Positions 44,711-53,864 are shown, counted from the first letter of the stretch. The stretch: 64,000 nucleotides of DNA from an uncultured Chloroflexota bacterium (GCA_937974245.1 CALJKV010000114.1:1-64000); one strand, 5' to 3'. Numbers and translations are program-made. The notes: generated by a model from the letters alone, not told the origin.

Positions 44711-45481
44711 TCAATTGGGGCGGGAGTCTTCCGTGTCAATTTCCCGGCGCGCCCGGTCTTTGGTTTTCTGTACATAGTCGTCCAGATCGCGCACGGGGTC
44801 TTTTGCCGGATGCTGATGTTTTGGCCTGTCGAGTTTGATGCGCTTGATCAGAAGTGACCACCCGCTACTTACGCCAAGCAGTACCGCACCCGCAATCAGA
44901 GCCTTAGTCGCGGCAGTATCTATCGGATCTGAATATCCGCTCACCACAAAATAAGGCACAATCGCGCCGCCAGTGGACGCTACAAGATCATAGTATTCAG
45001 AGTCAATTTGTGTATTAACTCGGGTAAATACCCATAGCGGCCATCCAAGCGCCCGCGCACTGATGGCGTAGTCAGTAATTTGATCAAAAGTCCGGTTGTC
45101 ATAAAACAGGTTTTGTGTGTTCTTGGATTCCACAACAAAGTTTGTCCCGATGAAGTCCGGGCGGCGATAGGTACTTGTGGAAAGTTGTGCATAGCTCATA
45201 CAGACGCGACATTCAGACACGGCTGGATTGCGCGCGCCCGCTGCACAGAAACATTGAAGTTGGTCGGGCCGGTCATTACGTGGCAAGCCCAGGTCAACCG
45301 CCAGTATCCGCTCACCATCCAGGCCAATCTCACTAGCATTTGCCTGCCCGGTAGACAGGGGTGTATGGCTCGAATAACGGCGGCCTGTAGGATTGGGCGC
45401 GGTGAAGTTGAGCAGCAGAATCACGCTCACCACAATCATCAGAATGGACACCGCAAACATACTCCGGCGCAGGTTTTTCAT
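44711..45481 (-). CDS. membrane-anchored PD-(D/E)xK nuclease-like protein
   Basis: This 256-residue protein has a basic N-terminus (MKNLRRS), a membrane helix (about 8-27), a domain of about 160 residues, a second helix (about 190-213) and a basic, charged tail. In the domain, RRPDFIG (Asp109), VVESK (Glu118, Lys120) and DQITDY (Gln134, Tyr138) reproduce the PD-(D/E)xK and QxxxY signature of RecB/VRR-like nucleases. Upstream a CxC and a CxxC (Cys77, 79, 91, 94) could bind zinc or form disulfides. By positive-inside the domain faces outside. The ATG at 45481 follows GGAGAAG. Base composition is AT-richer than neighbours, and the gene lies between 68-bp repeats. The fold is my inference. Confidence 0.6.
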   Translation of the reverse strand: MKNLRRSMFAVSILMIVVSVILLLNFTAPNPTGRRYSSHTPLSTGQANASEIGLDGERILAVDLGLPRNDRPDQLQCFCAAGARNPAVSECRVCMSYAQLSTSTYRRPDFIGTNFVVESKNTQNLFYDNRTFDQITDYAISARALGWPLWVFTRVNTQIDSEYYDLVASTGGAIVPYFVVSGYSDPIDTAATKALIAGAVLLGVSSGWSLLIKRIKLDRPKHQHPAKDPVRDLDDYVQKTKDRARREIDTEDSRPN

Positions 45482-45601
45482 CAACTTCTCCGTTGGCACG
45501 ACTATCACTATTCATTGTAGCCGAATATCAGCCCAATACATAGCTGAGTATTAGTAAGTGAATATTACAATTGACAATGAATATACAGAAGTCATGCCGC
45601 T

Positions 45602-45669
45602 CTCGCCCTACAGATGCCGCAGGAACGCCGCCGGATTCGCCAGGAAGTCGCGGGTCAGGCGGACGTGTT
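45602..45669. repeat. 68-bp direct repeat, copy 2 (native ATPase 3' end)
   Basis: This is the native copy: the last 20 codons and stop of the AAA ATPase gene plus 6 bases beyond the stop. The partner copy is at 44622-44689, 980 bp away in the same orientation. Confidence 0.9.
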
Positions 45670-46417
45670 CCAGGTCGTCATAGGCCGCCGGGTGAACGGG
45701 CGGGTCGTCAAACGTAAGGAGGGTCGCGCCAGGGTATGCCAGCAAAATCGGAGAGTGTGTGGCGATGATGAACTGTGCGCCCTGGGCAACAGTCTCTTTG
45801 AGGAGCGAGAGAAACGCCAACTGCCGCAGCGGGGAAAGCGCCGCCTCCGGTTCATCCAGCAGGTACAGGCCGTCCGGTACGAAGCGCGTCTGGAAAAACG
45901 TGAAGAAACTCTCGCCATGCGAGTGCGCGTCCAGCCCGTCCCCGTAGCGGCGTTCCAGTTCGCCCAACTCGCGCATATATGGCATCCGTGCCAGGTTTTG
46001 CGCCATCTGCGAGCGCCCCTGGTAATCCTCTTTGACCTGCTCCAGGTCGCTTTGCAGTTCCTCGCGCATCCGTGAAAGCCGCTGGACATAACCGAAGTAG
46101 TCCTCCGCCCGCAGGAAGAATCCCTGGCGCGTCCGTTTCGTCCAGGCCAGGTGCAGCCTATCCGCCAGCCGCCGCACCGAAGCCAGCGTCGGGTCGCCTT
46201 CCAGGTCGGCGCTCCCGGCAGCCGTCAGCCGCGCCGCGCACGCCATCGCCTCCAGAAATGTAGACTTGCCGGAGCCGTTCTCGCCCACCAGGCATGTCAC
46301 CGGGGTGGTGAATGAGAGGGACTCCAGTTTCTCTATCGCCGGGACACTGAAGGGGAAGCTCCCCCGCAGCGAGGCTTCGACCCGCCCCAGGCGAACCGAC
46401 TGCAAATGAACGGTCAT
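45608..46417 (-). CDS. AAA/ABC-type ATPase (COG3910-like)
   Basis: This 269-residue stand-alone ATPase has Walker A GENGSGKST (residues 45-53), a signature-like SHGESFF, Walker B LYLLDEPEAALSP and the switch His in IIATHSPILL. The ending VRLTRDFLANPAAFLRHL is typical of the family of predicted ATPases with these features. Partners are unknown; such proteins often couple to toxins or nucleases. The 3' end is duplicated at 44622. The adjacent gene (nuclease-like) is transcribed in the same direction, 127 bases downstream. Confidence 0.88.
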   Translation of the reverse strand: MTVHLQSVRLGRVEASLRGSFPFSVPAIEKLESLSFTTPVTCLVGENGSGKSTFLEAMACAARLTAAGSADLEGDPTLASVRRLADRLHLAWTKRTRQGFFLRAEDYFGYVQRLSRMREELQSDLEQVKEDYQGRSQMAQNLARMPYMRELGELERRYGDGLDAHSHGESFFTFFQTRFVPDGLYLLDEPEAALSPLRQLAFLSLLKETVAQGAQFIIATHSPILLAYPGATLLTFDDPPVHPAAYDDLEHVRLTRDFLANPAAFLRHL

Positions 46418-46560
46418 CTGTGCCTATCCTGTATCGTGCCTATCCTGATGTCACCAGTATAGCCTATTCCGGCTGCTTGCTCGCTATTAGGAGCAATCTA
46501 TAATCAGGTGGAGTATGCACAGCGATTTGTCCGGATAATCATGCCTTGAGGGAGCGTATC

Positions 46561-47283
46561 ATGGGGTCTACCGCGAGTATCATCATTGAGCAGCAACAGT
46601 TACGGCGGCGCGGGCGGTTGGGTTGTTACCTGGGCCTCGTGGCGGGGATCGCCGCGCTGGTGCCGCTGTTCCACTATGTTATCGGGCCGCTGTTCGAGAC
46701 CGGCTTTGGCATGGCGGATACTCGCCCGGTGCCGGGAGACGCGGCACACTTCGAACCATTCGTGGCGCTGCCCGACATTTTTGAGTATGCCGGTGCCGGT
46801 GCGGAGTTGGTGAGTATTGATCTGCGGTATGTGCGTTCCGACGGCACAATGGATTTAACGGCTGAGTCCTACCAGCCCCGTGCGGAATTCGTCTTCGTGC
46901 GCCCGGCAGCCCCGCCTGCCGATGCGCCGCCTATCGGTGCCGGTGGCTCGACCACCGGGCAGTGGTACGAACGGGTGACGATTGAAGCCTATCTGCCGGG
47001 TCAGTGGCGGCATGTGACCTCCATCAGTGGCGGAATGAGCACCGAATATTCCTATATGAACCAGGGCATGGAGCGTGACATCGATTCACCGACCAGCACC
47101 AAACCCACAGTCATCGCTCGCCCGGAATGCAGCCTGGCCGCGATGTGGGAGGCAGCGAAGAAACAGGATGCGCCACAGGATGCTGTAGCAATCATCACAT
47201 ATAATGCCCAGGGTTACGATTTCCGTATTTCGGCGGTGTCCATCTCCCTGCATTTTGACACAGACTGCCGTTTAAGGAATTAG
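46561..47283 (+). CDS. single-pass membrane protein, unknown function
   Basis: This 240-residue protein has a short N-terminal cytoplasmic part, a membrane helix (about 22-42) and an extracytoplasmic domain with no recognised motif. The ATG at 46561 has GAGGGAG upstream. It ends 7 bases from the convergent recR stop. Confidence 0.6.
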   Translation: MGSTASIIIEQQQLRRRGRLGCYLGLVAGIAALVPLFHYVIGPLFETGFGMADTRPVPGDAAHFEPFVALPDIFEYAGAGAELVSIDLRYVRSDGTMDLTAESYQPRAEFVFVRPAAPPADAPPIGAGGSTTGQWYERVTIEAYLPGQWRHVTSISGGMSTEYSYMNQGMERDIDSPTSTKPTVIARPECSLAAMWEAAKKQDAPQDAVAIITYNAQGYDFRISAVSISLHFDTDCRLRN

Positions 47284-47290
47284 CCCATCC

Positions 47291-47893
47291 TCACAGTTCA
47301 TTACGTCCTTGCAAGGCGCGGGTCAGCGTCACCGAGTCGACATATTCCAGGTCGCCGCCCATCGGCAGGCCGCGTGCCAGCCGGGTGACTTTCACGCCTT
47401 TCGGGGTTAACTCGCGCTGGATGAACATGGCCGTCGCGTCCCCTTCCAGGCCGGGGTTAGTGGCGATGATGATTTCCAGCACATTACCCCGTTCAACCCG
47501 CGTCTTGAGTTCCTTGATCCGCAGGTCGTCCGGGCCAATCCCGTTTACCGGGGAGATCACACCATGCAGCACATGGTACACGCCGTCAAAGCTGGCGGTG
47601 CGCTCAATCGCCAGCACGTCCAGCGGCTCTTCCACGACGGCGATCACCCGCTGGTTGCGTTTGCTGTCTCCACAAATCGGGCAGGGGTTATCCACCGTGA
47701 TGTTGTAACACACCGAACAGAACTGAGTCTGCGTTTTGAGGTCACGCAATGCGTCCGAAAGGGCTTGTGATACCTGGTCAGGGGCGCGTAACAGGAAGTA
47801 AGTCAGGCGTGAGGCGGACTTTGGCCCGATGCCGGGCAGCCGCGAGAAGGCTTCGATCAGTTTTGTGACAGGTTCGGGTATGGCTTTGCTCAT
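47291..47893 (-). CDS. recR: recombination mediator RecR
   Basis: This 200-residue protein has an N-terminal helix-hairpin-helix (SRLPGIGPKSASRL), a zinc finger with Cys59, Cys62, Cys71 and Cys74, a TOPRIM domain (VIAVVEEPLDVLAIE; NPGLEGDATAMFI) and a C-terminal Walker B-like tail (VTRLARGLPMGGDLEYVD). RecR loads RecA onto gapped DNA with RecFO. The ATG at 47893 gives the family N-terminus. Confidence 0.97.
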   Translation of the reverse strand: MSKAIPEPVTKLIEAFSRLPGIGPKSASRLTYFLLRAPDQVSQALSDALRDLKTQTQFCSVCYNITVDNPCPICGDSKRNQRVIAVVEEPLDVLAIERTASFDGVYHVLHGVISPVNGIGPDDLRIKELKTRVERGNVLEIIIATNPGLEGDATAMFIQRELTPKGVKVTRLARGLPMGGDLEYVDSVTLTRALQGRNEL

Positions 47894-48619
47894 AATGAAC
47901 ATTTTCCGGTTGAGTTTCGTGTATTCTTCATTGTAGCCGCAACCACAAGCCGGATACAAGCACTGGCTTAGGCTGGGGCAGGGTGGTTGCATCATGACAG
48001 GAACTTTGCATTTTTTCACGTTTCTGACCTTTAGCCCCCCTTAATTCTTCACTCCATGCAGGGGAGGGTTGGGGAGGGGTCGTTCCCCCTCGAAACCCAA
48101 GCCTCACGATGCTTCTTACTTTCAACCCTCAAATATAAACAAATGTTCTAACAAATAGTCACCATTGATAACCGGTTTTGTGCTATCCTGGTGCCATGCT
48201 GATTCGACCAACATACCACCACACCCACCCCTTAGAACCGGGTTTCCCGCATCTTTTGCGGCAAGATCACGCATTTTGCAGCACGGTAACTCTGCCCATC
48301 ACGGGAGGATTGCGGCAATCGCGGCCATTGCAGCACGAATCTGTTTTGTAGCAAAAACACCCGGCCTCCTCCCCTGTTTGCCTGGCCTGAACATCATTAC
48401 ATTGTGGTAAAATGCGGCAGATCCATATCATTGAGCGACAATATCCCCCGGCACGGACTGCCTGAGACACTGCCCAAATACCGAAATGCGCCCCTCTGCG
48501 GCCTGTTATAATAAAAAAGATGAACCCTAAAAAAATTCGGTGGGCTTTCATTTAGGTATACGTTAGGCAGTAATGTCATTCTTATCGCAAGTCGAAAATC
48601 ACGAAGGTGGGGAACATAG
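47894..48619. other. gene-free stretch upstream of recR and glycosyltransferase
   Basis: No convincing gene is present. A perfect TATAAT (48507-48512) precedes an 11-codon micro-ORF (ATG 48520, MNPKKIRWAFI, stop 48553-48555) without a Shine-Dalgarno sequence, about 65 bases before the glycosyltransferase start. Otherwise only GC-rich, G-tract sequence (48050-48090) is seen. Confidence 0.4.
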
Positions 48620-49864
48620 ATGAACATCCTGTCAGTTGTCATTCCAGCTTACAACGAAGAAGACGGCGTGGCTGAAGTGATCGAGCGGGTTTTGGCGGTT
48701 GAGCCGGAACTTCAAAAAGTCGGCCTGGACGGGCTTGAGTTGATTATTGTGGACGATGGCTCTAAAGATCGTACCGCCGCGATAGTCGCCGAATATCTGG
48801 ATCGGGGCGTGGTGCTGATTAAGCACAAGCAGAACCGCAACTACGGCGGCGCGATCAAGACTGGCTTCCGCCATGCTAAAGGGGATTACCTGGCGTTTAT
48901 GGATGCCGATGGTACCTACCCGCCGGAATACTACCCGAATATGTTCCAGGCATTGATCGAACAGAAAGCCGACCTGGTGATCGGCTCGCGGATGGCCGGG
49001 GTCGAAAGCGAAATGCCGCTCACCCGTCGTATCGGGAATACGCTGTTTGCCGGCCTGGTGACGGTCATCGGCCATGTACGCATCACCGACAGCGCCAGCG
49101 GCCAGCGTATCCTGCGCCGTGACGTGCTGGAAAAACTCTACCCGCTGCCCGATGGGTTGAACTTCACGCCGGTCATGAGTACACGTGGCATCCACGAAGA
49201 CATCAAGATGATCGAAGTGCCGATCAAATATGAAGAGCGCGAGGGCGAAAGCAAGCTCAGCGTGGTCAATGATGGCTTCCGCTTCCTGTTCACCATCCTG
49301 GGGACAGCTGCGACGTACAACCCGGTGCGGTTGTTGGGCGGCATGTCGCTGGGCGCGGTGGTGCTGGCGGCGCTGGCACTCCTGCCCTGGGTTCTGGCGG
49401 CGACTTCCGGCGTAGATGACCGTACCGCCTATACCGGCCTGATTTTCATTGCTATGACCCTGTTGATTGTGGCTGTGAACCTGTTCAGCATCGGTACAGT
49501 GTTCAATTATATCGTCTCCATGTTGCACCGCCGTCCGGTCAGACAGGGCTTATTTGGCCGCCCGATGTTCCGCAAGCCATTGGAACAGCGTTTTGGCAGC
49601 ATCGGTGCGCTGCTGGCCCTGGTGGGTGTGGTGCTGTTCATCGCGGCGACACTGGCAAACTCCGCCGAACCGGCCTGGCCGCTGCTCGTTATGAGCGCCA
49701 TGTTCGTGATGACCGGTATTCAGTTGATGACCAGTTGGCTACTGGTAAAGGTGCTGGGGCAGCTGACCCAGCGCGATCTGAAAATCGCCAGCGATCTGGG
49801 TAGCGCCACCGACGATGATAACGCCGTGGTCATCACCAGCATGTCAGAGGCGGCCGCCTGGTAG
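48620..49864 (+). CDS. family 2 glycosyltransferase with membrane domain
   Basis: This 414-residue protein has an N-terminal GT-A domain: SVVIPAYNEEDG, IIVDDGSKD, the DxD in FMDADGTYPPEYY, and SASGQRILRRDVLE; followed by about four helices (from residue about 238 to 385). This resembles dolichol-phosphate-mannose/undecaprenyl-phosphate sugar synthases (DPM1/GtrB-like). It probably transfers a sugar from a nucleotide donor to a lipid carrier. It precedes the radical SAM gene by 169 bases, which contain R2 repeats. Confidence 0.9.
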   Translation: MNILSVVIPAYNEEDGVAEVIERVLAVEPELQKVGLDGLELIIVDDGSKDRTAAIVAEYLDRGVVLIKHKQNRNYGGAIKTGFRHAKGDYLAFMDADGTYPPEYYPNMFQALIEQKADLVIGSRMAGVESEMPLTRRIGNTLFAGLVTVIGHVRITDSASGQRILRRDVLEKLYPLPDGLNFTPVMSTRGIHEDIKMIEVPIKYEEREGESKLSVVNDGFRFLFTILGTAATYNPVRLLGGMSLGAVVLAALALLPWVLAATSGVDDRTAYTGLIFIAMTLLIVAVNLFSIGTVFNYIVSMLHRRPVRQGLFGRPMFRKPLEQRFGSIGALLALVGVVLFIAATLANSAEPAWPLLVMSAMFVMTGIQLMTSWLLVKVLGQLTQRDLKIASDLGSATDDDNAVVITSMSEAAAW

Positions 49865-49906
49865 GAACGGGCTTCTGCCTGTCCTGGACGGCGGGAATGC
49901 CGTCTC
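49864..49906. repeat. R2 repeat pair in inverted orientation
   Basis: GGAACGGGCTTCTGCCTGTCC (49864-49884) lies next to its related inverted form GGACGGCGGGAATGCCGTCTC (49886-49906). Together they resemble a REP-like palindromic pair. Confidence 0.45.
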
Positions 49907-50033
49907 TGCGAGTTGCGTTATCTGGGCGGCGCGGAAAGTATTCTATAGGGGCGGATAAGATCCGCTGTTGCGATCAAGACTGTATTGTAAGCCGCATCAA
50001 TTGATGAGTATCTAGCATCTGAGAGTTGTAACC

Positions 50034-51758
50034 ATGCCTAACTACGACGAGAATGACCGTTTTATCAAGAGCGATGAGCCGTATGCCGGCGGTGAGATGT
50101 CCGGCAACAAGGATTTACCGGAAAACCTGCGTGCTAACCTCGGGACGCGCCGTGTGCCGCGCCTGTCAAATGTCCGCTTCCCGGATGCCGACCCGATTGT
50201 GGCGAAGTTCACTGAAGAATACCGCCACCACAAGGTGGACATTCTCCTGGTGAACCCGCCTGCGCCGGATGGTGACATCTGGATTCGCAGCCAGCACCGG
50301 GTAGGTCGTCGCAGCCGCGAAAACATGATCTGGGGGCAGGTGTCGCTGGCCCAGTTGGCCGCCGTGATGCACCCCGATTATTCGGTGGCGGTGATTGACG
50401 CCATCGCGGAACGCATGTCCTGGCCGGATTTCGAGGCGAAACTGCGCGATTATTCCCCCAAGTACTATATCACCCAGATGACCGCCCCCACGCTCACCAA
50501 CGACAATTTTGGTTGTTTCCTGGCGAAGTCTGTCGGCGCGTATACCATCGCTTTCGGCACGCATGTCACGCCGCTGGCTGTTGAAACCATGCGCCCCCAT
50601 CCGTCGCTCGACTTCTGCCTGCGCGGTGAGCCGGAAGTGACGATGCGCGAACTGGTGGATACCATTGAAGGCCGCACCGAATTCAGCCCGGAAATTGAGA
50701 AGCTGTATCGCAGCACCGATGAGGAATGGGAGCCGAAGGTGGCCGAGCGACTGCCTAATAGTGACCAGTACGACCTCTCCCACGTGAAAGGCCTGGTCTG
50801 GCGGCGTGGCGCGGAAATCCTGCGTAACCCCGACCGCAACTTCATCCCCAATCTGGATGACCTGCCGCTGCCCATGCACCATCTGCTGCCGCTCGATAAA
50901 TACCGCACGCCGGTTCTGAGTGGGTCGTATCAGTTTATCGTAACGAGCCGGGGCTGCACTGCCGGGTGCATCTACTGCATCAAGCATGTGAGCTACCAGG
51001 CCGGGTTACGCCTGCGCAGCCCGAAAAACGTCATAGCGGAAATCAAGATGCTCTACGACCTGGGTGTGAAGAACATCCACATGTACGCCGACCTCTTCAC
51101 CGCTAATCGTGACCAGGTGATGGGCATTTGCCAGGAGATCATTGACAGCGGCCTCAAGATCGGTTTCACCTGTAACAGCCGCGTGGATTATGTTGACCAG
51201 GAAATGCTGCAAATGATGGCGAAAGCCGGCTGTAACACGATTTCCTGGGGCATCGAAAGCGCCAGTGAGGAAATCCTGAAGAAAGCCCGCAAAGGCACGA
51301 CCGCAATCCGCGCGGAGCAGAGCGTCCAATGGGCGCATGAAGCCGGGATCCGCAACCTGGGCTACTTCATTATCGGGCTGCCGGGTGAAACACGGGAGAC
51401 AATCCAGGAAACGATTGACTTCAGCAAGAAGCTGCCGCTCGACCTGGCTATCTTCCATATCGCCGCGCCGTATCCTGGCACACCATTCTTCTTCATGGTG
51501 ATGGAAAACAACTGGTTCCGCCCCGGCACGCGCTGGGAGCAGGTGGATATGGACCAATCCACCGTCCTCCAATACAGCAATCTGAGTGCGGAAGACCTGG
51601 AGCAGGAAGCCCGCCGGGCAATGCGTGAGTGGATGTTCCGCCCCGGCCCGGTGATGACATACTTGAAGACGCTGCGGAACGTGGGTGCGCTGCGTTCAGC
51701 CATCAACGTCGGTTTCCAGCAGGCGAAGTGGGCGCTGTTCCCCAACGCCTCGCACTAA
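50034..51758 (+). CDS. B12-binding-type radical SAM protein
   Basis: This 574-residue enzyme has an N-terminal cobalamin-binding-like domain (KVDILLVNPPAPDG; YSVAVIDAIAERMSW) and a radical SAM core with the [4Fe-4S] triad Cys308, Cys312, Cys315 in RGCTAGCIYC, followed by LGVKNIHMYADLFTANRD and GFTCNSRVDYVDQE. It belongs with the large B12-radical SAM group that includes hopanoid methylases and lipid or cofactor modifying enzymes. The substrate cannot be told. A strong terminator follows. Confidence 0.9.
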   Translation: MPNYDENDRFIKSDEPYAGGEMSGNKDLPENLRANLGTRRVPRLSNVRFPDADPIVAKFTEEYRHHKVDILLVNPPAPDGDIWIRSQHRVGRRSRENMIWGQVSLAQLAAVMHPDYSVAVIDAIAERMSWPDFEAKLRDYSPKYYITQMTAPTLTNDNFGCFLAKSVGAYTIAFGTHVTPLAVETMRPHPSLDFCLRGEPEVTMRELVDTIEGRTEFSPEIEKLYRSTDEEWEPKVAERLPNSDQYDLSHVKGLVWRRGAEILRNPDRNFIPNLDDLPLPMHHLLPLDKYRTPVLSGSYQFIVTSRGCTAGCIYCIKHVSYQAGLRLRSPKNVIAEIKMLYDLGVKNIHMYADLFTANRDQVMGICQEIIDSGLKIGFTCNSRVDYVDQEMLQMMAKAGCNTISWGIESASEEILKKARKGTTAIRAEQSVQWAHEAGIRNLGYFIIGLPGETRETIQETIDFSKKLPLDLAIFHIAAPYPGTPFFFMVMENNWFRPGTRWEQVDMDQSTVLQYSNLSAEDLEQEARRAMREWMFRPGPVMTYLKTLRNVGALRSAINVGFQQAKWALFPNASH

Positions 51759-51785
51759 TTACCGGCATACCAGACGATACGGAAC

Positions 51786-51814
51786 GGGGGGCGCGATGCC
51801 CCCTGTTTTTATTT
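51786..51814 (+). terminator. intrinsic terminator after radical SAM gene
   Basis: GGGGGC (51787-51792) pairs with GCCCCC (51798-51803) around GCGAT and is followed by TGTTTTTATTT, a canonical rho-independent terminator about 30 bases past the stop. Confidence 0.8.
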
Positions 51815-51948
51815 CCCGCCGCCCCGATTCACACCTTTTACAAACCAAACATTTATAACAATTTCATACGACGCAAAGGCATTGGCACCACATATGCCAA
51901 TTATAATGGGGTTACACTATCATTCTGGACAGCGGAAATGAGCCGGAC

Positions 51949-53043
51949 ATGGCAACGATCCTTGTAGTAGACGACGAAAAACACATACGTGACTTCCTGG
52001 CGGACACACTTCACTATGCCGGATACAATACGATAGCTGCTGCGGACGGTATCTCAGGGGCGGAACTTGCCGAAAAGCACGCGCCTGATCTGATTATTTC
52101 AGATGTCAATATGCCAAATCAGGGCGGATTCGAGATGCTGAAGCAAATCCGAACGACGGCAAAGACAAATACCATTCCTGTGATTTTTCTGACAGCCGAC
52201 GACAACGCGCCCGCTATACGCCGGGGCATGTTGAGTGGCGCAGAGGACTATATTGCCAAGCCGGTTTCACCGCACGATCTCCTTTCCTCGGTGGAGGTGC
52301 AGCTCCAGAAACGCGCTACCCTGGAAGAAAAACACAATAGCACGCTCCAACTCCTGCGAAACAACATCCTTTACGCGCTGCCCCACGAACTGCGCACGCC
52401 ATTGCACCTGATCTCCGGTTATGCCCATCTGCTCGAAATGGACGGCGGCAGAAGCGAGCCGGAGGACGTGCAGGAAAGCGCCCACTATATCAAGATGGCC
52501 GCCGCACGTCTGGAACGACTGATTGAAAATTACCTGGTCTTCGCCCAGCTCGAGCTGCTTCATACCAACCCCGACGAATTGCAGGCCGCGCAGAATCATC
52601 TCGTAAAGGACTGCGGGGCGATTATTGAGGAGGCTGCAAGCGCCAGCGCGATGGTCTTTGGCCGGAGCGATGATCTGCAGCTGGATGTCTGCCATCTGGC
52701 GCTACGTATTTCCGAGAAGAATCTCTACAAGGTTATCTTTGAATTAGCGGACAATGCCTTCAAGTTTTCTGAACCGGGTACGCCGGTCATGATAAACTCG
52801 AAACGCGAGGCTGATCGGCTTGTTATTGTTGTCTATGATGAAGGGCGCGGCATGTCCCCTGGGGAAACCGAGATTCTGGGAGCTTACATGCAGTTTGGAC
52901 GTGAGTTGTACGAACAACAGGGCCTTGGTCTGGGCTTTACAGTTGCCAAACGGCTCGTTGAACTGCACGGCGGCGCGGTTAAGGTGGATTCACTGCCTGG
53001 CAAAGGTACGGCCATATCCATTCGCTTTTCAGCGGTTGGCTAG
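51949..53043 (+). CDS. receiver-histidine kinase hybrid
   Basis: This 364-residue protein has an N-terminal receiver (phospho-acceptor Asp52 in IISDVNMP, acidic pair Asp8/Asp9, Lys104 in IAKPVS), a HisKA helix with His146 in LPHELRTPLH, and an ATPase domain (ELADNAFKFSEPG, DEGRGMSPGE, GLGLGFTVAK). The receiver precedes the kinase, so it may act as a phosphorelay-modulated sensor. There is no membrane helix. It is separated from sdhB by a strong terminator. Confidence 0.9.
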   Translation: MATILVVDDEKHIRDFLADTLHYAGYNTIAAADGISGAELAEKHAPDLIISDVNMPNQGGFEMLKQIRTTAKTNTIPVIFLTADDNAPAIRRGMLSGAEDYIAKPVSPHDLLSSVEVQLQKRATLEEKHNSTLQLLRNNILYALPHELRTPLHLISGYAHLLEMDGGRSEPEDVQESAHYIKMAAARLERLIENYLVFAQLELLHTNPDELQAAQNHLVKDCGAIIEEAASASAMVFGRSDDLQLDVCHLALRISEKNLYKVIFELADNAFKFSEPGTPVMINSKREADRLVIVVYDEGRGMSPGETEILGAYMQFGRELYEQQGLGLGFTVAKRLVELHGGAVKVDSLPGKGTAISIRFSAVG

Positions 53044-53064
53044 AGATTTCGTGGAATCTTCCCA

Positions 53065-53097
53065 TAGGGGCATGACACACATCATGCCCCTATTTTG
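53065..53097 (+). terminator. terminator between receiver-kinase and sdhB
   Basis: TAGGGGCATGA (53065-53075) pairs perfectly with TCATGCCCCTA (53082-53092) around a 6-base loop and is followed by TTTTG, ending the plus-strand transcript. The GC-rich stem could also slow the convergent sdhB transcript. Confidence 0.8.
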
Positions 53098-53111
53098 ATT
53101 CCGACTTACGT

Positions 53112-53864
53112 CTATTCGTGGGTTGGGATGTCTTTCGGGTTGATAATCCCTTTTGGTGAACCACGCATAATTGCCAGTTTGACTTCGCCAATTGCACGGG
53201 TGACAGAAATGCCACGCGGGCAGGCTGGCGTGCAGTTGTAGACGGTACGACAGCGCCACACGCCATCCGGTTCAGCCAGGATATCTATGCGCTCTTTAGC
53301 CGCCTGGTCACGGGTGTCGAAGATGAAACGGTGTGCCTGGATGATGGCTGCCGGGCCAACATACTTCCCATTTGCCCAGAAGCTGGGACAGGAAGTCGTG
53401 CAGCAGGCACACAGAATACAGTTCGTCGTGTCGTCAAAAATCGCCCGATCATCCGCCGTTTGCAGGCGTTCACGCCCGTCCGCCGGGAGTGGGTCATTGT
53501 TCACGTAGAAGGGCATCACCGAGCGGTAATGGTCGAAGAACGGCTCCATATCCACGATGAGGTCTTTAATAACCGGCAGGCCGAGGATCGGCTCAACCTG
53601 AATTTTCGCCCCCACGTCACGGATGAGCAGCTTGCAGGCCAGACGGTTGCGGCCATTAATCCGCATCGCATCCGAGCCGCAGATACCACTGGAACACGAG
53701 CGGCGGAACGAGAGCGTACCATCCTGCTCCCACTTCACACGGTGCAGCATTTCGAGTACGCGGTTGGTTGGTTCAACATCTTTCAGGACATATTCCTGCC
53801 AGTACGGTTTATCTTTACCGGGAATTTCCGGGTTATAGCGTCGAATTTTGAAAGTCACGTCCAT
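53112..53864 (-). CDS. sdhB: succinate dehydrogenase iron-sulfur subunit
   Basis: This protein of about 250 residues carries the plant-type [2Fe-2S] cluster (RRSCSSGICGSDAMRING...LAC) and the two ferredoxin-type clusters (CILCACCTTSCP; CRTVYNCTPACPRGI), passing electrons from SdhA-FAD to the membrane quinone. The ATG at 53864 gives the family start MDVTFKIRRYNPE; an ATG at 53894 would add 10 residues and cannot be excluded. It is the last gene of the sdhCD-sdhA-sdhB operon. Confidence 0.95.
   Translation of the reverse strand: MDVTFKIRRYNPEIPGKDKPYWQEYVLKDVEPTNRVLEMLHRVKWEQDGTLSFRRSCSSGICGSDAMRINGRNRLACKLLIRDVGAKIQVEPILGLPVIKDLIVDMEPFFDHYRSVMPFYVNNDPLPADGRERLQTADDRAIFDDTTNCILCACCTTSCPSFWANGKYVGPAAIIQAHRFIFDTRDQAAKERIDILAEPDGVWRCRTVYNCTPACPRGISVTRAIGEVKLAIMRGSPKGIINPKDIPTHE

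Noticed and set aside
48010..48130. Possible small RNA or tRNA in the recR upstream gap
   Set aside because: No cloverleaf, T-loop motif or promoter-terminator pair could be found.
48632..49528. 298-codon minus-strand ORF antisense to the glycosyltransferase
   Set aside because: It is a His/Gln/Arg-rich shadow of the real gene, with no family motif, start context or signal.
50166..50987. 273-codon minus-strand ORF within the radical SAM gene
   Set aside because: Antisense shadow; no start signal and no family resemblance.
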